DNA from: Epiperipatus broadwayi
Lineage: Eukaryota; Onychophora; Udeonychophora; Euonychophora; Peripatidae
Length of the DNA stretch: 64,000 nucleotides
Assembly (NCBI GenBank): GCA_028023455.1
Contig: JAQFVV010000252.1
Coordinates: 769,349 to 833,348, forward strand
Direction: 5' to 3'
Position numbers and translations under genes: made by a program. Positions 57,765 through 64,000 of this stretch are shown in pieces; positions within the stretch are counted from its first letter, which is position 1, and every line of letters begins with the position of its first letter. The notes beneath the pieces are model-generated. The model was not told where the DNA came from and did not search any database. It saw only the letters and a program-made list of their open reading frames with translations.

Positions 57765-59915
57765 AACTATAGATAAATATTATCCATCCCCGGAAATATT
57801 ATTAGATCTAACATACAAAAGAAATAAAAAATACAGATTGCAAAAAGAGTTTAGGAAACACAATTATGATAAAATATATAATACTTTTAAAAACTATAAT
57901 TGGAATTTCTTAAACAATATTAATGTTATAGATATTGCTACTAAAAAATTTCTGATGGCCATTTATAATATAATCAATAAAAATAAACCAAACATTATTG
58001 AAAAAAAAAAACGAAAAATTTCAATCTAGTTTACTACAGAACTTTGATTTATAATAAGAAGAAAATTATATCATTACAGAAACTTTATTAAAATAAAAAA
58101 ACATAATTTATTATAACAATGTAAGAAATAAAATTAAAAGCGTGTGTAGCGCTTGAAAGAGAAGCTATAACGAATGCACAAATATCAAGGCTACACACGC
58201 TTTTAATTTTATTTATTATAATATTAAGAGAGTTTAAAATTCTTAGTAATTTATAATAATGTAAAAAATATAAGAAAAGTTATAAAAAAGAAAAAATACA
58301 AGATTATAAAAATTATATTAAAAAGCTCGAAATAGATTTTAAATATCATTCTAAAGCATTTGGGGATTTTAATAAACATACCAAAGTAACAAAAAAATAT
58401 AGCACTGATATCTAATTATAATGGTAATTCTGTCAACATTTTGAAAAATACTACAATAATAAGACAAAAATTAATAAAACAACTAAAGAGTATAACGATT
58501 GTTTTTGATAATTTATAAAAAAAAAAATATATTTTTCTCAATAAAAAATATAAATCAGCAAGATATTGAAAGAGCAATAAAAAATACATAGAAATAAGAT
58601 GGACTTTAATTTATGTGAAACTTCAACATTTAAACTAAAAAAATGCTGTGAATTAATAATAGCTCCTCCAATCCCAAATTATTGCAGACATCATTAGGCA
58701 AAAGATTTTTCCTAGGGATTTAAAAATAACTAGAATTGTTCCTATTTATTAAAAAAGGTGCAAAAGATGATCCAAATATTTATAGAGCAATATCGATTTT
58801 ACCAACTCTTTTTAAAATTTTGAAAAATTTTTTTATTCAAAAATAAAACATGATGTTAATATGATTATATCAAAATTTAAACATTGTCATATACCGCATG
58901 CTTTGAGTATTGGGGGGAAAATTGGGATAAAATATCTGGACTTGATAGCTGCTTTTGATTTAGTTTCTCATAAATTATTAATAGTGAAATTGATTAAATT
59001 GAATGTAAATATAAAATCAGTTAATTGTAAGAATAGCTTCTTAGTTAAAAGATCAAAAGATTTATATCTAGATCAATGGTGAATCTAGTGAATTAATAAG
59101 TATCAACCAAGGTATACTTTAAAGCGATGTTTTGGTACCACTGTTATTTAATATTTTTATTGAGATATAGACCAAAATATAAAGCATTCAGAAATTTTAT
59201 CATATGCTGCTAATAACAAGATATCTAAGGTAATACATGATTCATGTGATATGACTTGAATTACAAGGCGATCCAAATACTTTTGAAAAATGGTGCTTAG
59301 TAACAGCATGAAAGTAAATGTTGAGAACTGTTATGTTTTATCACATGCCAGAAACTATAATTTTTAATACAAATTATATATGTAACAAAAAATTATAAAA
59401 AAGAATCTCACAAGGATATTGGAATAAATTTTGACAGTAATAGTTCCTATAACAAAGAAATACAGAAAAAAAGAGTTATAAAATTAAAAGTAGAATATTA
59501 AGAAATGGTAAAAACTTCTCCATAGAAACGAAAATTATATTATTTAAAGCTCTAATATTGCCTGGGATACACTTTGGATTATAAATATGTAATAGAAGCA
59601 ATGTAACTATGATGAATATGCTACAGAAATATATAATAATATTATTGAATAAAGATCTATTACTATTATATAATGTTTTACACAAGAATGTGTACCTGTC
59701 AAATTGTGTAACAAAAATTAAATTTAAAAAAGTAATAAGAAACATGAGGTATCATGAGAAAGTAGAAATATCAACTACTTAAACTTTGTATTTAGAACAT
59801 TCTATTTTGCAAAGAATAAGCAAGTTATACAATACTATTGATAATAAGTAAGATATAGATATTTTATCTATAGATAAAGGAAAATTTCTAAATATAATGA
59901 AGTTTATGTTATAGC
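57765..59915 (+). pseudogene. Decayed CR1/Jockey-like LINE (RT domain)
   Basis: Plus-strand RT scattered over three frames with many stops. Visible in order: RIVPIY (about 58735) and a worn ILPTLFKILKN stretch; motif A KYLDLIAAFDLVSHKLLIVK (frame 58861-59082; catalytic D kept); motif B read as VLVPLLFNIFI (about 59130); motif C degraded to LSYAANN (YADD lost, about 59200); then LQGDPNTFEKW, FDSNSSYNKEIQKK and IILFKALILPGIHFGL (thumb). No endonuclease was recognised, so 5'-truncated or unreadable. Extremely AT-biased, apparently old. Confidence 0.72.
58126..58214. repeat. Small palindromic insertion (24-bp perfect arms)
   Basis: Arms 58126-58149 and 58191-58214 are perfect reverse complements containing GCGTGTGTAG/CTACACACGC, around a 41-bp loop. 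It lies inside the decayed LINE and its GC-rich arm tips stand out against AT-only surroundings. Probably a MITE-like insertion. Confidence 0.85.
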
Positions 59916-60090
59916 AAAAATTAATTGTATGTCTTTCATATTGTTATTATACTGTCTGTCATTTTAGTTTTACTGTATATATTTTTCTTATATTTAGATT
60001 GCCTACCTCTAAATTGTTTGTATATTTTAAACTGTATGGAAGATGTAAATAAAATTAAAATAAATTAAAATTAAATAATATATTAAAATT

Positions 60091-60610
<520 letters not shown>

Positions 60611-62245
60611 AAAGTCCCATTGACATTGGTCATAGATTATATAAAGATGATATTAATAAATAAAAGGTTTCAAATCTCAAACACTGATTTAAATATAACA
60701 TGCATAGCCTATATGGACAAGGTAACTGTTTTCCTCTATAAAAAAAATCTTCCCCTACTACAAGAGATTATCAAAGATAATATCTTCAATGTTAACTTAA
60801 AAATTTAACACAAATAAAGCTGCTGCATGGTCAATATACATGGGCAAGCACTGTACAGACATGTTTAATGTTTTTCTATTCTAACTTGGTTCCAATGGAA
60901 TAAGGCAAAAAATTCAAAATAAATTAAATAAAGAAACTGAAAAAATGAGAACCTCACTTAAAAAGTCATACCTATCAATATACATGAAGGTAGCACTATA
61001 TAATCAACTTATAACTGCAAGAATTACCTACTACACACCTATAATTAAATTTGCTAAAACATTCATATCTAAAATTTCATCAATCTGTAATAAATTATTA
61101 TGGAAAAGAAAGACAGTGGCAATCTCTTTAAAAATCCTGAGCAGACCACTTTTTAGCAATGGACTCAGACTCCATGAAATCAAAGTTTTTTACACACAAA
61201 AATCAGTAAATCTATTAACAGGCACAATAAAAAGATTTCCAGACATAGATTGTGTGATTAATAATAACACCCACAGATAGACTTCCCCCTTCATATGGAT
61301 ATCTATCCACCTGATTGAAGAACTCAAGCCAATATATAATAAAATATCACTCAATAATAATAATAATAATTATACATACTGGGACATTTACAATATCATA
61401 AACCCAAATCATACATCCAATCTATATCCATCAGCTATTGGATCAGACAACAGGCAACTACTGTAACAATTCAGAAAGTGGTCTCTAGAACCAAAATTAT
61501 TTGAATTTCTGCTTAAGTTTAATTTAAATGCTCTGCCCACAACACATTTCCTTAGATTTCATAGATTCTATACAAATATAGACTCCCTTCATGGACTATG
61601 TCATAGAGAAGAAGAGACACAAAATCATTTCCTTTATTTCTGCACTGCACTGGAAGCAATACATCACACAATGTTTACCACATACAGAAAAGCTAATATT
61701 TCAATCAATGAAATAATAACTACATTTAAAAAAGGCTAACATCTCTGCTATTCATGCAGAAACATACAGCCTTATGTCTAGTGGTGCACCAGATGCATCT
61801 TTGCTCTTGCTAAGAACCCTCAACACCATCCAGCAACATACTCAATTAAATTATTTTTTTTTAGAAAAAGAGATAGCATTTTAGCTCAATCAGATGTGTT
61901 TGCAGCCATGTTGGTCACACTTGAAGCCAAGATACTGTCTATGGAATATAAGTCCAATATGATAGATGGTGATAATTTCAATATCATCATTTTTCAATAT
62001 TAAAACCAAGCAGTGAAATGCAAGCATAAACTGAACTAAAAAGAAAACCAGATTCTAAAGAAAAAAAGTATGCAGAAATGATAAAGACTTATGTATTGAA
62101 AAGTTGTATTAATTGGACTCCTTGCATAGTTGTAATTTGTTTTGCAATTGTTTATATTGGCAATTGTAACAGAAATCAGTGTATGACTAGATGGTACTCT
62201 GTAACCTTTTAAACTCAATAAAGTTTTGCTTTGAAAAATAATAAC
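60611..62245 (+). pseudogene. LINE copy 4: RT motif C to 3' end (non-inverted part of the same insertion)
   Basis: Frame 60620-60808 has NTDLNITCIAYMDKVTVFL, the motif C region with YADD-type catalytic residues reduced to YMDK. Frame 60945-61280 (111 codons) is the thumb/linker: KLLWKRKTVAISLKIL, SRPLFSNGLRLHEIKVF. Further on in worn frames: ALPTTHFLRFHRFYTN, CHREEETQNHFLYFC (zinc motif; first Cys lost) and VWCTRCIFALAKNPQHHPAT, matching copy 2. The 3' UTR ends CTCAATAAAGTTTTGCTTTG and leads into (AAC) and (TAG)n repeats. Confidence 0.85.
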
Positions 62246-62493
<248 letters not shown>

Positions 62494-62494
62494 T

Positions 62495-64000
62495 GGTGTG
62501 CTTTGGACTTTCAAGGACAAAGGGATCACTAAATCCGAGTATTACAGGATTTATCCTTCTGCCACTAGACCTCCCCGAATGTTTGCCAATTCAAAACAAC
62601 ATAAACCAGGCGAACCGCTTAGATTGATGATGGATTTCGCTGGCGTGCATTATTTCGATACAGCCAAATTGGTTAATCAATTGATTATAGATTACCTTAA
62701 TTTTGGCTCATACACAATAAATTCATCTTTTCAATTCATCTCCAGAATTAAAAACACTCAAATCTGTCATAGTTCTGTTATGGCCACGATGGACGTTAAG
62801 GAATTATATGGATCGATCAATAGAAAAGCATCCATCCAAATTATACATGAAGAGTTGTTGCGAATATCTTGTCCTAACGAGAGAATTAAATTTATTATGG
62901 CTTTCCTGACATGGCTTGACTCCCATATTTTCACTCTTTTCGAAGATAAATGGTACACAATGCAAGATGGTTGGCCCATGGGCCTCCCTATCAGTGGCGT
63001 TTTATCCAGTATATACTTAGATAAATATGAGCAATCCATCATTCCAAAATATTTCAACAATAACCCAGACTTCATATATACACGATATGTAGATGACATT
63101 TTCGTTATAGCATCTAAAAATAATATTTCAAATATACAACGTGAATTACAAAGCACAACTAAACTATCTTTTTCTATTACATATGAAAACAGTAATGAAC
63201 TCAAATATCTTGACCTTTCCGTATCAAGAGACCGCCTTTCAATAGATTACAAAATGATCGTTAAACCATTCGAAATCCGAAGCTGCATCCATCCTAATTC
63301 TAAATCACCTGCATCGCACAAATTCGCAGGTCTCAAAGCATTTATGTTTAGAAACTATCACTTGTGTAAATATGAAGCACATAGGAAGGAAAATATTAAC
63401 AATTATATTAAAGACCTATTAGCAGCAGGATTAAAATACAACACCATTAGGAGAAAAGTCATGAAATTCAACAGCACAATAGATGATAAATTGCCTCGCA
63501 CCAATCTACCTAGAATAACGGTCCCCTACATCCCTAAAATATCCAGCAAACTAACGAAAACCTTGAGCAACAAATTCAGCATAATATTCAGAACTCCACC
63601 CAACACTAATAGGTTGATCAATAACTCCAAAGACTACATTGACCCAGCGCTCACCCCACATGTGGTGTACTCCATTTCCTGCCCCCAAGCCGGATGCCAC
63701 GCCACATATTATGGTGAAACGAAGGCCACAATTAACACCAGATTGGCTCAACATCGGTACACCTTCAACAGAGCCCAAACGAACAGCAGTACATCTTCTG
63801 CATTTTTTGAACATACTAAACAATCAGGGCACAATTTCATTCCCGCTAACCCCGTTATTTTATGCTCAGAACCAAACGACTACAGGAGAAAAATAAAGGA
63901 GGCATTCTACATTAACAGAGACATCCATGCAATCAACAGAAGAGACACATGTTCGACATCTCGAAAAAATGGGCTACGTAACAGTAACTCATTTGAATAT
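62495..64000 (+). CDS. Penelope-like element ORF: reverse transcriptase + GIY-YIG endonuclease (open, runs off window)
   Basis: One uninterrupted plus-strand frame of 502 codons from the microsatellite edge to the window end, with no stop and no visible start (5'-truncated). RT: ATRPPRM...HKPGEPLRL (about residues 24-45, the degenerate form of the PLE PPRFYGLPKIHK block), VMATMDVKELYGSI motif A (about 95), QDGWPMGLPISGVLSSIYLD motif B (about 158), and RYVDDIFV motif C (YVDD at 198-201). Then LKYLDLSVSRD and FMFRNYHLCKYE. GIY-YIG endonuclease: VVYSISCPQAGC (from 390) and TYYGETKATINTRLAQHR (405 on), AFFEHTKQSGHNF, and RRKIKEAFYIN with the catalytic-type Glu. Base composition is less AT-biased than anything else here, so this is the youngest coding sequence in the window. 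It differs markedly in sequence from the 18-19.7 kb PLE. Confidence 0.93.

Noticed and set aside
62767-63896. Minus-strand frames of 145 and 90 codons and a plus-strand 85-codon frame
   Set aside because: They lie antisense to, or out of frame with, the PLE ORF, whose RT and GIY-YIG motifs fix the correct strand and frame.

Overview
This window is AT-rich, non-coding-looking DNA from a eukaryote, most likely an invertebrate animal. The evidence is the diversity of non-LTR retrotransposons (at least four lineages), Penelope-like elements with GIY-YIG endonucleases, tRNA-like SINEs, hammerhead-ribozyme-like repeats, long trinucleotide microsatellites and fold-back elements, and the absence of operons or dense ORFs. 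I could not assign a species, and I found no host protein-coding gene that I can name. The window is best read as a transposon graveyard with a few younger insertions.

Layout. 1-5.2 kb: a nearly full-length LINE on the minus strand (ORF1 with zinc knuckles, ORF2 with endonuclease and reverse transcriptase), broken by about four frameshifts and cut by the window edge. 5.3-7.1 kb: a fold-back element, then the first copy of a ~1.5 kb non-coding repeat (family A) interrupted by a tRNA-like SINE. 7-17 kb: sparse AT-rich sequence with a second fold-back, a promoter-like CCAAT patch and a second SINE copy. 17.7-20.9 kb: a Penelope-like element (PLE) arranged as a ~2 kb palindrome, flanked by short repeats carrying a hammerhead ribozyme motif followed by a tRNA-like B box. 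20.9-24 kb: a decayed RTE-type LINE (minus). 24.8-28.4 kb: tandem and inverted copies of repeat families A and B. 30.8-32.3 kb: inverted and tandem ~446 bp repeat units, each with a second, different hammerhead-like motif; another copy lies at 44.4 kb. 33-36 and 45-47 kb: segmental duplications and minisatellite-like sequence. 41.8-43.1 kb: another LINE 3' half (plus). 50-53.5 kb: an A-B-A array (minus), then a ~70 bp minisatellite. 54.2-54.8 kb: two more ribozyme-like units about 361 bp apart. 56.4-62.5 kb: fragments of the first LINE family embedded between trinucleotide microsatellites, including a twin-primed 5' inversion, plus a decayed CR1/Jockey-like LINE. 62.5-64 kb: a much better preserved PLE reading frame (RT plus GIY-YIG, no stop) that runs off the right edge.

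The most interesting theme is self-cleaving RNA. Two unrelated repeat families carry motifs that can be folded by eye into type I hammerhead ribozymes with very short helix III: a CTGATGA core, a short helix II, GAAA-like residues, and a complementary helix I. Units are repeated in tandem or sit beside a PLE. This matches what is known of PLE terminal repeats and metazoan retrozymes; the apparent fusion of one hammerhead family to a tRNA-like (pol III box) module is the point I would check first. No folding, alignment or database search was run, so all homology and structure statements come from reading the sequence.
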